From positions 56,405,931-56,469,930 of the forward strand of contig CM034303.1 of assembly GCA_019925795.1 (NCBI GenBank): a DNA stretch of 64,000 nt, given 5' to 3'. Numbering within the stretch: position 1 is the stretch's first letter; each line of letters starts with the position of its first letter. Under the pieces are notes generated by a model, which worked only from the letters and a program-made list of their open reading frames with translations, made no database searches and was not told where the DNA came from. Shown here piece after piece: positions 34,498 to 45,815 of the stretch. Position numbers and translations under genes: made by a program. This DNA is from Dendrobium chrysotoxum (lineage: Eukaryota > Streptophyta > Magnoliopsida > Asparagales > Orchidaceae).

Positions 34498-37300
34498 AGT
34501 TTGATGATTTGTTCACATATAAATATAATTGTTCTAAATTAAATTTTAAACTTTCTCAACATAAAAAGGTGATTATAATAATACTTTTCATGTATTTTAG
34601 CCATTAATATTGAGATAATCTAAATAGCGTCTCTTTTAGGCCTCGTTTGATTAGGCGTAAATATAATATTTTTTGTTTCAAAACGTCAAAAGTTATTTCT
34701 GATTAATGTTTGATTGTAATGCTTGTGTGAAATTTATTTCTACATAACTCCATTTCAAGGATGATTTTGGAAGTTTTCTCCCGTCTGTTTTTCATTCGAG
34801 ACCTAAGTTGTCAGATGATAAAAAGTAAGAAAAGCCCCCACATCCGTATGTTCATGAAATAATATACTAATAAAACAACTACTTCATGTAAAATAATTAA
34901 TACATCTTATTAATCAGGTAACATATTTTTTATGTGAAGTTTCAGGCTTTCAACATAGTAATCATTATATGAGAAGGTAACATCTTATTTTTGCTAGCAA
35001 ATATGTTGACGTAAGAGCATAGATGTATTTGTCTAGTTAAAGCTAAGTTATTTTTTATGATAAAACTTCGCCTCAAATATTATTACTATAATCATAATTT
35101 ACTAGCATCATTTAATCTATCATTTATCTTCCTTCAAAGTATTTCGATGATCCCAGCAATATATTTGTGTAAATTGATGCTCTTTTTTACTTTATCATTG
35201 GGTGTCATAACAGGCCATCATGCCGAGAGTTCCTCACCATGACTTCCATATGAACCCCAATTTCGCCTATTTCATTAATATCATTGTCTATGTCATCTCC
35301 CATACAAAGCCTCTCAAGCTCCTTTATACCTTACATCAAATTTCTCACTATGCCATCTCCTCCCACCACACTAACTCCACATCTATTGTTATCATCTTTA
35401 ACATCTCCACATCTTAATGAACCTGCCTTGTTCCAAATATTTGTCAACTCCACTACATTGTTCCCATATTCTTCTATATTTTCCAACATCTATACTCCCC
35501 CCTTTGTGATCTCTTTCCCAAGCTTTTAACACCAACATGTTTTTTTCCATCACATGTTTGAATTGTATTGCTTCATTAATTAATCTATACAAGCAACGCT
35601 TCCATATCTCGCTATTGACCTCAACCACATCAACATTTAATTATGCTAACCACACCCATATCTCATCATTATCATCCATCTGCTCACATAAAGCCCGCAT
35701 CTCGCCCTCTTATAGCTCTGCACCAATGTATTGATAGATCTCACCATTACTAATCCAAGATCCATAGACCTTCATCGTGCATCGCCTTTTCCACATAAAA
35801 AAAAAACTCCATTCTAATTTGTTTGCTTGTGTTTTCATAATCAAGAACACCAATCACTTCAATATCAATAACATCTTTGGCTCTTGAAATGGTCTCTTCA
35901 TCTAAAATTCATTTATCACAATGTACTCCAAGTGTTGCTAATTGTAGGATGTTGCAAAGGTGTTGAAAGACTTGCCCACTTAAAAATAATTATTGATGAA
36001 ACTACTGCAATAATAAAGGCACCAGACAGCCTTGAAAACATCAAATAAAAGCTTAACAAATTTTGTGAGATTATGTGTAACACCAATTGGAGATTTACTA
36101 TGCTTTAATTAATATTTAAGCAAACTTAACTCCAAATCCCAAATTACAAAAGACAAGCCCTTACATCTCAGACACAATGCCAATATTATAAGCATTGCAT
36201 ATGGGTATTTAACTCTGACACATCATCAAAAATATACTTAATTAAGCACAAATTTCATTGTGTTATATGATTTGAAAACTTATGAAATTAAATTCATGCC
36301 ATCCAATTTTTTATTCAGCAAACTTATAGTCGAACTAAACTTCAGACAAACAAAATCACACTAGAAGTAATCATATTCGACACCAAACAAGCCTAAATAA
36401 AGCACTTAAAGTGTGATTAAAAACTTTACGATATTTATTGATGAACCAAACATACTTTGAATCATTGAATCATGCATGCTTATAATTAAAACACACTTCT
36501 TAATGAGATATCCAATGAGCCTAAGAAGTCACTCAATTTTTAAATCATTAAGACACCTAAATGCTATATGAACAAAATGATCAAATGAATCAACATGGGT
36601 CGTTTGATTAAGTGTTTTAAGATTTTTGATAAATTTATCAAAATATCACCCTTAGAAATTATAAATAAGCCTCCATTCTCCACATAAAGGAACAAATTTT
36701 TGATGAGAGTAGAGATTTAATGAAGTATAGAGCCTTGTACAACACTCAATATTGATGATCACCAATAGCAACTACCATCACCCATCCACTGTTACTCGAC
36801 ATTATTATATGACCATGATCAATCGGCTAATTATTGCAGCTTTTCCATCAGCATTTGACCACCATCACAGAATTATCATAGCTCATTTGCTATTCCTCGA
36901 TAGCTATAACATATCCTTTCATCATATAATCAGGGTGATCAATGTAGCTTGTTTGTCATTGCCTACCCAACTTATCATTCTTAAATCACCATTACTCAAA
37001 CAATATCACATGATCATCATCACCACTCTTTATTACATATATAGGAAGTCAAGCTTGTGTTCCAAACTTTATATTCACATATTCTCCAAATGATGGGAAG
37101 AACAAATATTTTTAATCTCCACTTATTTTGTGGATCATTTCATTTAGGTCATGTCTCATAAATTGTTTCCCATTATGGGCTTTCAACTTAAGAATTTATG
37201 TGTCATGTGGATTTTACTTTTATTTATGCGTGTGGGATTTTTGTATAAAACTAATACATAAAAATCTCACAAATGACATAAATTTTCTAGCACACATTAG
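34498..37300. other. Intergenic AT-rich DNA, no gene
   Basis: About 2.8 kb without a recognisable gene. Sequences such as 'ggcctcgtttgattaggcg' (34640) and 'gtcgtttgattaagtg' (36600) resemble MITE ends, but partners were not found. Overlapping frames at 35040-35740 on both strands are composition-driven or unidentified. Confidence 0.5.
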
Positions 37301-37520
37301 TTTGGTGTCATCTATGAGAATATATCTTGGTATCTACTAAGGCTAGCTCACTGGATGTCAGCAGTAATACCAGTAAAATTAATTCTTCGTGCTCTAATAC
37401 GCATCAATTTAAGAATCAATTATGATAAAGGATGTCATAACCATGCAGGAGTTGGCCCCCAAGGCCTATCCTTAGATGATCTGATGAACATGATAGAAGA
37501 GCTTCAAGTTTGAAAATTCA
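37301..37520 (+). pseudogene. Possible decayed Ty3 primer-binding site and gag start
   Basis: The sequence 'tttggtgtcatctatgagaa' at 37301 resembles the primer-binding segment 'tttggcgccgtctgtgggaa' of the young Ty3 element at 45815 (14 of 20 bases, in order). Downstream, an eroded frame includes 'DLMNMIEELQ'-like codons around 37478-37510. A decayed LTR would lie just to the left. No LTR pair could be confirmed. Confidence 0.3.
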
Positions 37521-37746
37521 ATTTATAGAAGAGACTAGCTAACTAAGAGTACCATCACAGTATAGTAAAGCTTACCAACCATAAAGTAAATAAAATAATA
37601 GGGCTAAAAAATTTAAAGGTCTCCTCATAGGCCCCCCTCACTAACATGTTGAAGTTCCTTCTCCACCAAAACTTAATCCATAATTCATTGACACTAGTAT
37701 TTTTAAGTTAGTTAACCAACTCACAATCCTCCAATAACCATGGTGG

Positions 37747-38434
37747 TAGGGGTGTCAATATTTGACATGACCCGAGAACCCAACCTGAACTCAACTCGAA
37801 AAATTTCAAGTTAGGGTCAGCCCGTTTAGAAAATGGGTTGGGTTTGGGTTTACCTGAAAGCCCGACAACAACCTGGAACCGACACGACATCACGCACTCA
37901 ACCCTGCTTCGCTCGCGTCGCTTGGTACCTCCAAGCCCTAATCGTGTGTTCAACGATGCTTTGGCATGTGTCATCTGGCTTGCTCGACCTTGCTTCGCTC
38001 GTGCATGTCTGAACTTCCGCACCAGATCGAATTACCGATCATGCCGGCCTTCAGCAAGCCTTAACCAAGCACAACGTTGCGTCCGGTCGCACCACCCAGC
38101 GCCTGCGATCCACTTGCGGCGATTCCAATCCCATGCACAACAACCCCTAACCGTGCATGGTCGCACCACACCGCTTCTGGTCCAGTCGCACCTACACCGC
38201 GTCCCACCCGCCATGATTATGCGTTCGCCACTTCAAGTCTTCGATTGGGATTTCTGCTGGGCCTCAGTTCATTCGTGTTGGGTCGGGTTGACCCGATTTT
38301 TTGGCTGGTCGGGTCAAAGCTGTAAAATCTAACCTGTTTGTAAAAACGGGGCGGGTTCATATCGTGTCGAACAACAACGGGTCATTGTCGAGTTCGACTC
38401 GAACTCGACTCGCAACCCATTTTTGACACCCCTA
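37747..38434. mobile_element. Non-autonomous hAT-like transposon with TIRs and 8-bp duplication
   Basis: Perfect 12-base inverted ends 'taggggtgtcaa' and 'ttgacaccccta' enclose 688 bases. The flanks 'catggtgg' (37739-37746) and 'catgatgg' (38435-38442) form an 8-base target duplication with one mismatch, as expected for the hAT superfamily. The interior is GC-richer than its surroundings and repeats 'gggttgggttt'-like and 'cgactcgaactcgact'-like phrases near its ends. It encodes no transposase, and the long GC-driven frames inside are not genes. Confidence 0.85.
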
Positions 38435-38442
38435 CATGATGG

Positions 38443-39620
38443 ACGTGACCTAATGTCATCTCATGGACACTCCTTGCGATATCACATGAGATGAATTAAA
38501 GTGTCTAATATAAAAATAATATTTTTATGAGAGATATAAACAAGTTTATTCTCTAATATAACTTCCAAGAGTCTTCACATATGACTGATGAAATTCTTTG
38601 GCATCCCTTTTTTGTGAGATTCAAGATGCATGCTATATATGCATCCTTACAATGGGTCCTCTAGTCTCTACGAGAATATTGATTCCAAAAAAATAATAAG
38701 GCATATCCAATAGGATTCAAATGCACCTCTGCCAGGTCTTCTCTACCACATCAAGGGCTCCATACTTGATTTTAGTCTCCCCCCCCCTCTCTCTCTCTCT
38801 CTCTCTTTCTATATAAGATATTCTTAGCATGGTGAAGACAACTTCAATCACACATGAACATATATAAAATAAATCGACTAAGTTAATGGATATCGAATGA
38901 TCGTTGCGCATATTACTCCTAACAATGGCAAGACAATTGCCCACCTCCTATAATTTTAGTACTAGAGATCCTGCATGGCTTGGATCTATTCTTTCCTGCT
39001 TCATATTTTAACCTTGCAGACAGCCAATTTTGAAGGGATGAGAAATGACACAGATTTATAATAGATTATGTGAGTTAGTAGTTAATGCTAATTGTAGTAT
39101 TTCCAATGGATAATTTAGATTATGATAGATAGCTACATATGTTCTTAAAAGTCTTTACCGACTCTCAACAACAACCTATGAATATAATGAACCGTCCTTT
39201 TCCCATCAATGTAATTTATGGAGATGACGATATTCAAGAACTAGTTGTTTAACCTATATTCAAATTGTATCAACACACAAACAAAGAAAATAAAATCATA
39301 ATCAGTTCACCTATAATTCCGTGTCATTAACAGTTCGACAAAATCTTTATGATCATCATACTCATAAACTCTGTAGCTCGTCTTGACTTGTTGGCTGAAA
39401 GCTTTCGACTAAAAATCAAGATCTTTTGGATTCAAAATTTAGACATGTGATGTCTCTTTGAGTTTATTTTAATGATCCAAATATTAAAAAAATAAAAAAA
39501 TTATGCTCACAAACTCGATCCTAACCGTTCATCATGGCATTAAAAAGAAATGTTTCACAGCTCAACAGCCGCATCATGTGGCTTGTTCTCGATGCAATGG
39601 TTCTCATCATTGCAAGCGGT

Positions 39621-39659
<39 letters not shown>

Positions 39660-39918
39660 GACTTTCGAACAAAATCAATCCCCACCGCCTCTAATCAGTA
39701 CTGCAAAAGAAGCACAAGAGCAAAAAGCTTAAAGTCCTCTCTCTCTCTAAATTTTATAGCATGTTATATATAATAATAATAAATAGTAAAATAATGCACT
39801 ATAAAAGCTATTGCAATCTTAATAAATTTGTGTATTATATCTCTATAATATTAATATCTATGTATTATTATAAAATAAAATAAATTTTAATAAATTATAC
39901 AAAATACATAAAACTTTA

Positions 39919-39921
<3 letters not shown>
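38443..39921. other. Intergenic DNA with two (CT)n tracts
   Basis: No gene is supported. (CT)n microsatellites lie at about 38780-38812 and 39620-39660, and they produce the Leu-Ser and Glu-Arg frames seen nearby. The rest is AT-rich. Confidence 0.6.

Positions 39922-39980
<59 letters not shown>
39922..39980. repeat. (TA)n microsatellite, target of the young Ty3 element
   Basis: About 29 TA units end exactly at the LTR boundary. A TA-rich stretch resumes at 46858 on the other side, so the retrotransposon inserted into a TA tract. Confidence 0.92.
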
Positions 39981-39985
<5 letters not shown>

Positions 39986-41022
39986 CGGACTCAAATATAC
40001 GCGGCGATAGAGTTTAATATTTCCGTCTCAGCGTTGTACGTATATCCAGCACACAAACAGAAGAGTGAAAGAAACACCAGGATTTTTACGTGGAAAGCCC
40101 TGAAAAAGGGAAAAACCACGGGGCCACGCCCAGTTGAAAAAGTTCCACTAGTGTTGTTTGAAATACACGAGGCTGACTCGTCCTTTAACTTCAGGACGAT
40201 CAGATTACAATGAGTATCAATTACAAGGCCAAGCAGAGTTCCAACGTCACTCGGGCGTCAGACAGAATTCCGACGTCACTTGGAAAGAAGTCCGGCGTCA
40301 CTCGGACGTCGGGTAGAATTCTAGCGTCGGGCAGAATTCCGACGTTGCTCCCGTGTCGGGCAGGGCTCCGGCGTCCCTCGGGCGCCTGGTGGTGCTTCGG
40401 TGGTGTTCCGGCAAGGTTCCGGCGGTATTCCGGCGGAGTTCCGGCGGTGTTCCGGCGGTGGTCGAGGAGGAGTTATTCCCTCCTAGGCTTCTCTTCTCTT
40501 CCTTCTCTTCTTCTCTTCTTGGCTTGGGGTCCCCTCTTAAGAGAAATGAGGGGCTATTTATAGTTTTTCTGGAGTGGCATAGCCCGTAAATAGATGAGGG
40601 ATCAAGGGCAAATAAGGAGTGATCCGAATGAACGGCCGATATTGAATCCCTTGATCGTGAACCGTTTATCAAGCATTTGAAGGTCTTAATGATATCAGAA
40701 TTCTGCGATCTTGGACTCGTTGGATTCGTCTCGTCGAGCCGCTCGATTCGACTATAAGCTCGTCAAAATCGGAGACCGTTTGGTAACTCAAATAACTGTT
40801 TGATGCTTCCAACAGCGCTTCGAGTACTTGATTTGGACTCGTTTGAGCTCGGATTGAGTCGAATTTGGTGTTGTTGGATTTGTATTTCCGAGACGCTCAG
40901 TTTGACTATAAGCTTGCTGAAATCGGAGTTTAAATGGTCTCCGAATTAATTTTTGAAGTTTCCGACTTGAGTTTTTCCTCGAGATTCGTGCCCGCTCAAG
41001 ATAATTTTTCGATGACGTATCA
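39981..41022 (-). repeat. 3' LTR (left copy) of the young Ty3 element
   Basis: 1042 bases, TG..CA. On the minus strand it contains the TATA box 'ctataaatag' at about 40554-40564. A cluster of 'gtcgggcagaattccgacgt'-like phrases lies at 40240-40460 and is related to the internal block at 41940-42660. Confidence 0.93.
40555..40563 (-). promoter_or_regulatory. TATA box in the left LTR
   Basis: Minus-strand 'ctataaata' inside the LTR; the identical site in the right LTR (46390-46398) would drive the element's transcript. Confidence 0.6.
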
Positions 41023-41239
41023 GTTGCCCCCCTATTTTCGGACGTCGAAGCTCCATGAGTCCGAAAATACTTTCTCCGGTATTTTACGTTGGCCGAATCG
41101 CAAAAAATTGCGTTCCAGAAATTAAATATTTGCTCGAACTTGATCATAGAGGCCCCGTTGAGCTCCGAAAGTGTCAAAATTGAGTCCGGAACGTCGAAAA
41201 ACGTGTCCGGGGACCCCAAAAACGTCCAATTTGGACCGT

Positions 41240-41420
41240 CCGGGCTTGAAATCGGAGCCCGGCAACGCGTAGGCGGCCCAACCGGCCGGCCGGCCGGCCG
41301 GCCGCCGGCAGCCGCCGCCGGCGGCGCCCGCGCGGGCGCGCGGGCAAGGGGCGCGCCCCTTGGCGCGCTCCAGCAGTTACCCTTTTAAATTTTTTTTTTT
41401 TTTTTTTTTTTTTTTGTGGG
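41240..41420. other. GC-rich block and poly-T run inside the young Ty3 element
   Basis: A strongly GC-rich stretch dominated by 'ccgg' and 'gcgc' words (about 41260-41370) is followed by a run of about 27 T's (41389-41415). Both interrupt the AT-rich context. No coding function is seen; the long frames here reflect composition. Confidence 0.75.
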
Positions 41421-41605
41421 CCCCACAGGGATTAAAAATTTCCAAAAATCCGAAAAAATCCGAAAAAATTCCAAAAAATTCCGAAAAAATTCCGAAAAAT
41501 TTAGAAAAATTCGAAATTCCTTCTAGAAGCCTCCTCCCTCCAATTTTCAAACATTTTCCCCCTCTTTTTTTAATTTTTCCCTCTCTTTCTCTCCCTTTTT
41601 TATCC

Positions 41606-41613
41606 TATAAATA
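41606..41613 (+). promoter_or_regulatory. Plus-strand TATA-like motif inside the Ty3 element
   Basis: 'tataaata' preceded by a pyrimidine-rich tract (41540-41600) points toward gag from the far side, that is, against the element's own direction. It could be a relic of a captured plant promoter or drive an antisense transcript. Motif only, no further support. Confidence 0.35.
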
Positions 41614-41659
41614 CCCCCCTTGGGGTAATGAAAATTTGCACCGCATTCTCCTCTTCCCC

Positions 41660-41885
41660 TGGCCTTCTAGCTTTTGGCATTCTGAGGCTTTCCGCCGTTT
41701 TTAAGTAGGTGATTTTTCCTACTTGATTCGGCGCCCCTCCTTTTGCGCAGAAGTTAGCGGCTTTCCTCTCTTCTCCCTTCTAGCTTCTGGCATTTTGAGG
41801 CCTTCCGCTGTTGTTGAGTAGGTGATTTTTCCTACTTGATTCGGCGCCCCTCCTTTTGCGCAGAAGTTAGCGGCTTCCCCTTTTC
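41660..41885. repeat. 114-bp tandem duplication
   Basis: Two units about 114 bases apart share 'ccttctagctt', 'ggcatt', 'gtaggtgatttttcctact' and 'cggcgcccctccttttgcg' almost unchanged. They lie directly downstream of the plus-strand TATA-like motif. Confidence 0.88.
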
Positions 41886-41939
41886 AGGAAGGGGAGCGGG
41901 ATGGGAGTTGGAAATTTCTCTCCTTTAAGAGATCATGTG

Positions 41940-42660
41940 GAGGTGAGATTTAGTCGGAGAGAGTCTTACGGCGGTCAGCGGCCGGGCGGTGGTCCGACGA
42001 AGGTCGGGCTGAAGTTTGATGGCGGTCCGCGACCGGGCGGTGGTCCGACGAAGGTCGGGATGAAGTCCGGCGGCGATCAGCGGCCGGGTGGAAGTTCGGT
42101 GGCGGGAAGAAGTACGGCGTCGGGTAGAACTCCGACGAAAATCTGTCGGCCAGAAGAAGTCCCACGACGGGTAGAAATTTGGTGTCGGGTAGAAGCCCGA
42201 CAAACATCAGACGACAGGCAGAAGTCCGACGTCGGGAAGAATTACAGCGTCGGGTTGAAGTCCGACGAGGGTCCGACGACGGGCATAAGTCCGGCGTCGG
42301 GTAGAAGTTCGACGAAAGTCACGCGACTGACAGAAGTCTTTCAACGGGAGGAAGTTCGGTGTCAGACAGAAGTCTGACGAAAGTCCCGCGATTGGCAGAA
42401 GTCCTGCGTCGAGTGGAAGTGCGGTGTCGGGCAGAAGTCCGACGAAAAAATTGGGCAAAATTCCAACGAAAGTCCGACGACGGGCAGAGACCCAGCAACG
42501 GGAAGAAGCTCGTCGTCGGGTAGAAGTCCGATGAAAGTCCCTCGACGGGCATAAGTACAATGTCGGGTAGATATCCGAGGCAAGTCACGCAACTAGCAGA
42601 AATACAACGTTGGGTAGAAATTCGACGAGGGTCTGGCGACGGGCAGATGATGGCCGGCGT
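41940..42660. repeat. Short-period degenerate array related to the LTR
   Basis: Dozens of variants of 'gtcgggtagaagtccgacga' follow each other at irregular spacing of roughly 20-40 bases. The same phrase type occurs inside both LTRs (for example 40300-40350). Long frames rich in Arg/Pro/Ser on both strands are by-products of this array. Confidence 0.8.
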
Positions 42661-43151
42661 CCAGTAACATTGTGTTAAGGCAATATTCATCCATACTGAA
42701 GTGTGCCAACATCAGATATTACTGAATCAAGAGGCCGAAGTAGTGTGACATGCCAATATTCTGGCAATACACTAACACTGTCAACTGAGTGGAGGTCTGA
42801 TGATGATCCAGTTATGTCCTTTCTTTAAAGGAGCAGTTGTAGGAGATGCTTGCGTGCAGTATGGGAGAAGTCACTTAAATCCACCAAGGATATTTGACTG
42901 TGTTAAAGTTACTTGTTGCTGGATGATACTAGCTTGTATGAGTGTCACCAGTGTACCTTTTGATTCAACTTCTGGTGAGAAGAAATGTATATTTGAATCT
43001 GAATTTATGTAACTCCAATGATATTGTATATGAAATGAGGATTTGTCCCCTAGAGGGACCTGAATTGTTATTGCATCTGTAAGACATGCTTTGTGCTTTT
43101 GATGTATTATTAGTCTGAACGAATGTGAGAGACATCCTTTTAGGATGTTTG

Positions 43152-43860
43152 ACATATCTGAGACTGTAAGTCAAAGCCCTTGCTTGATGGCGTTAAGGGA
43201 AGATGTTAGATTAAATCTCCCCAAGAATGATCTTCCAATGATTGGGATACAAGACATCATCCAATGACATTTGACCTATATGAGGTTGTATGTCAGAGCC
43301 CTGTTCAATGACGTTAACCTGTATAGGAGTGGTCGAGGGAATCCACCAAGGATGTGAGACCTATCCGAGGTTGTATGTCAGAGCCCTGCTCGACGACGTT
43401 AACCTTTATGGAAGAGGTCGAGAGAATCCACCAAGGATGTGAGACCTATCCGAGGTTGTATGTCGGAGCCTTTGCTCGACGACGTTAACCTGTATGGAAG
43501 AGGTCGAGAGAATCCACAAAGGATGTGAGACCTATCCGAGGTTGTATGTCGGAGCCTTTGCTCAACGACGTTAACCTGTATGGAAGAGGTCGAGAGAATC
43601 CACCAAGGATGTGAGACCTATCCGAGGTTGTATGTCAGAGCCCTGCTCGACGACGTTAACCTTTATGGAAGAGGTCGAGAGAATCCACCAAGGATGTGAG
43701 ACCTATCCGAGGTTGTATGTCGGAGCCTTTGCTCGACGACGTTAACCTGTATGGAAGAGGTCGAGAGAATCCACCAAGGATGTGAGACCTATCCGAGGTT
43801 GTATGTCGGAGCCTTTGCTCGACGACGTTAACCTGTATGGAAGAGGTCGGATCGAATCCC
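43152..43860. repeat. Tandem repeat, ~85-86 bp unit, about eight copies
   Basis: The phrase 'gaggttgtatgtc' recurs at about 43282, 43367, 43452, 43538, 43624, 43709 and 43795. Each unit also contains 'gacgttaacct', 'gaggtcgagagaatccacc' and 'ggatgtgagacctatcc'. Inner units are nearly identical, while the first is more diverged. It lies between gag and the 3' LTR of the young Ty3 element. It is a tandem array without unique spacers, not CRISPR. Confidence 0.93.
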
Positions 43861-44192
43861 CCTGGGATCGATCATCCAGTGATTGAGATATAATAAAGAT
43901 TGCATATTTCTCGAATCAAGGATAAAGAGACTATATTTGTCAGTAGTTTTTCACTGTCATTTGTATTCTTTTTAAAGAAAGAGACAATATCAAAACTGGA
44001 TGAACAACACATTATATTACTGTAAGACAATAATTCCCTTGCACAACAGAAGAGATACATATAGGGACAACCACATCATTCGACTTGGTAGAAATACTAA
44101 GGATATTAGAGTGACATCCTACTGATCATAGAAGAGATACATGGTGACACATGACAAGTAGTATTACTAACACAAAGATTTAAGTTGCAGCA

Positions 44193-45764
44193 TTACTCAA
44201 TCTCACCAACCATTTGAATATTATTCAATGGTTGTCTTTGTTGTTGTTGATTTTGCCCCCCAGTGGGGCGAGCTTCTTCTCGGGTAGGTGGGTTCCCAAT
44301 AAACTGTCGAAGATAGCCCTGGCGGATAAGTCTTTCAATCTCATCCTTAAGTTGCCAACACGCTTCAGTAGAGTGGCCACGACTACGATGAAAGTGACAG
44401 TATTGATCTTGATTTCCTGTATTTGGCTTCGAAGGATGCGGCCATTTCACTTTGTCCTGATCTTGAATCGCCATTAACACATTTGCTTGAGATGTGTTGA
44501 GCGGAGTGTACTCTTTCTCCTGCCGAGGTTCTCATTGTGGTAATGGGGGCCTAGGAGGTAGATTGCTATTCCCTTGCTTTTTCCTTTGTAAGGAAGAATT
44601 ATCCATCCCAGGAGCACCTTTGCGCTTCCCATTTGTCTGCTCGAACTGCTTTCTGTGAGCATTTATGGCTTCATCTGCGGAGATTTGTGCCTCCACACGA
44701 TGAATCAGGTCGGCATACGAAGGGACCGTGTCTCGCATAAGTGCTGAGTAGAATGGGCCCGGACGAAGCCCTCCGAGGAAAACGCCTCTAAGTAACTCGG
44801 GATCTACTCCCGGAATTTGACGAGCTTCAGTAGAAAATCTCTTGAAGTATTCCTTGAGGGACTCACTTTCATTCTGACGGATCCCCGAGAGGTGAGAAGA
44901 GTCCTTAGTAATTCTCCGATTGACGACAAATTGTTCGACGAACACTTTTGCCAATTTGACGAACATTGGAATGGTTCCGGCTGGAAGCGAATAGAACCAT
45001 GTTCGAGCTTGTCCTTTGAGGGTGGCAGGAAAGACCTGACAGAGGAGCGCGTCTGAGGCTCGCTGGATATGCATAATTGTTCGATAATGATCGATATGCT
45101 CGTACGGGTCAGTTGTCCCGTCATAGGGGTCGATGTTCGGTAGTTTGAATCCTGTCGGAATAGGGTGTTGAAGAATAGCTTCCGTCAGGGGTGACGAATC
45201 CTGGAAGTCCCACTGATGAAGAGGTTGCCTTACGCCTCCTGTAGGGAACTCTTCTCGAACCAATCGTCGCAGTTCGTGGCGTAGGATATTGCGAGGGAGC
45301 TCAGCAATGTGATGTTGGGCTAGCTCCTCAGGGAGGTCTTGAGGAAGGAGAGATTGCCGACCTGTGTGCGGAGGATGGGTAGAACTTGCTGTATCAGCCA
45401 GTTCGTTATCTTGATGTGACTGCAAACGCCTCCTGGGTGGAGGAAGAGGAATCTCAGCTTGAAGATGTTCGATTTGAACAGCTTCAACACGTGGCGGATC
45501 TCGAGGGAGAAGAACCTCCTCCTGAGGTGCTAGGGTCGGTTGTCGAGTCTCTCGCAGGAGGTGTAGGATCTCGTTTTGAGATTCTTCCATCTTTCGGATT
45601 CGCTCCTCCAAAGAAGGCCCTGAGGTTCCTTCTCCAGCAATGTGTTGCCCCCCAGGAAGAAAGGAGGCAGAAACTTGATGTCCACGATTTATAGACTGGT
45701 TTCTGGATTGGGGAGAGTGGGAGCGGGAGGCTCCTATGAGGCGATTGCTACGCCTATTGACCAT
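44193..45764 (-). CDS. Ty3 gag with one in-frame TGA
   Basis: A frame of 523 codons starts 'MVNRRSNRLIG'. The capsid-type gag domain is at about residues 190-340 ('NIDPYDGTTDPYEHIDHY', 'FYSLPAGTI', 'LKEYFKRFSTEA', 'FLGGLRPGPF'). A zinc-knuckle-like segment 'YCHFHRSRGHSTEAC' follows near residue 455, and the end is 'MVGEIE'. A single TGA at 44534-44532 interrupts the frame before the knuckle, and the frame continues unchanged after it. The stop may be a new mutation, or it may give a shortened Gag if inherited. The start lies about 50 bases past the primer-binding site. The order and motifs resemble Tat-like Ty3 lineages (inference). Confidence 0.88.
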
Positions 45765-45796
45765 CGTAGCAATACTTGAAGTTGTGGGATAAGTTT

Positions 45797-45815
45797 CCCA
45801 CAGACGGCGCCAAAC
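45797..45815 (-). other. Primer-binding site of the young Ty3 element
   Basis: Minus-strand 'gtttggcgccgtctgtggg' directly follows the right LTR. The TGGCGCC core is typical for several plant Ty3 lineages. The exact priming tRNA cannot be assigned with certainty here. Confidence 0.7.

Noticed and set aside
35398..35628. Minus frame of 76 codons rich in charged residues
   Set aside because: No domain or family recognised; the opposite strand is equally open, so no gene is claimed.
37838..38332. Long + frame (164 codons) with overlapping - frames
   Set aside because: It lies inside the hAT-like element, is GC-driven, open on both strands and shows no domain.
40210..40672. Frames of 117 and 124 codons repeated at 46045-46507
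   Set aside because: They are inside the two LTRs and open on both strands because of the repeat phrase; no homology to proteins recognised and no silent-change test possible, as the copies are nearly identical.
41901..42690. Several long frames on both strands (up to 158 codons)
   Set aside because: All are read-outs of the short-period degenerate array; amino acid content is repetitive and both strands are open.
43152..43860. Regular repeats at ~85 bp spacing resembling a CRISPR array
   Set aside because: Whole units repeat with no unique spacers, within a plant LTR retrotransposon; it is an ordinary tandem array.
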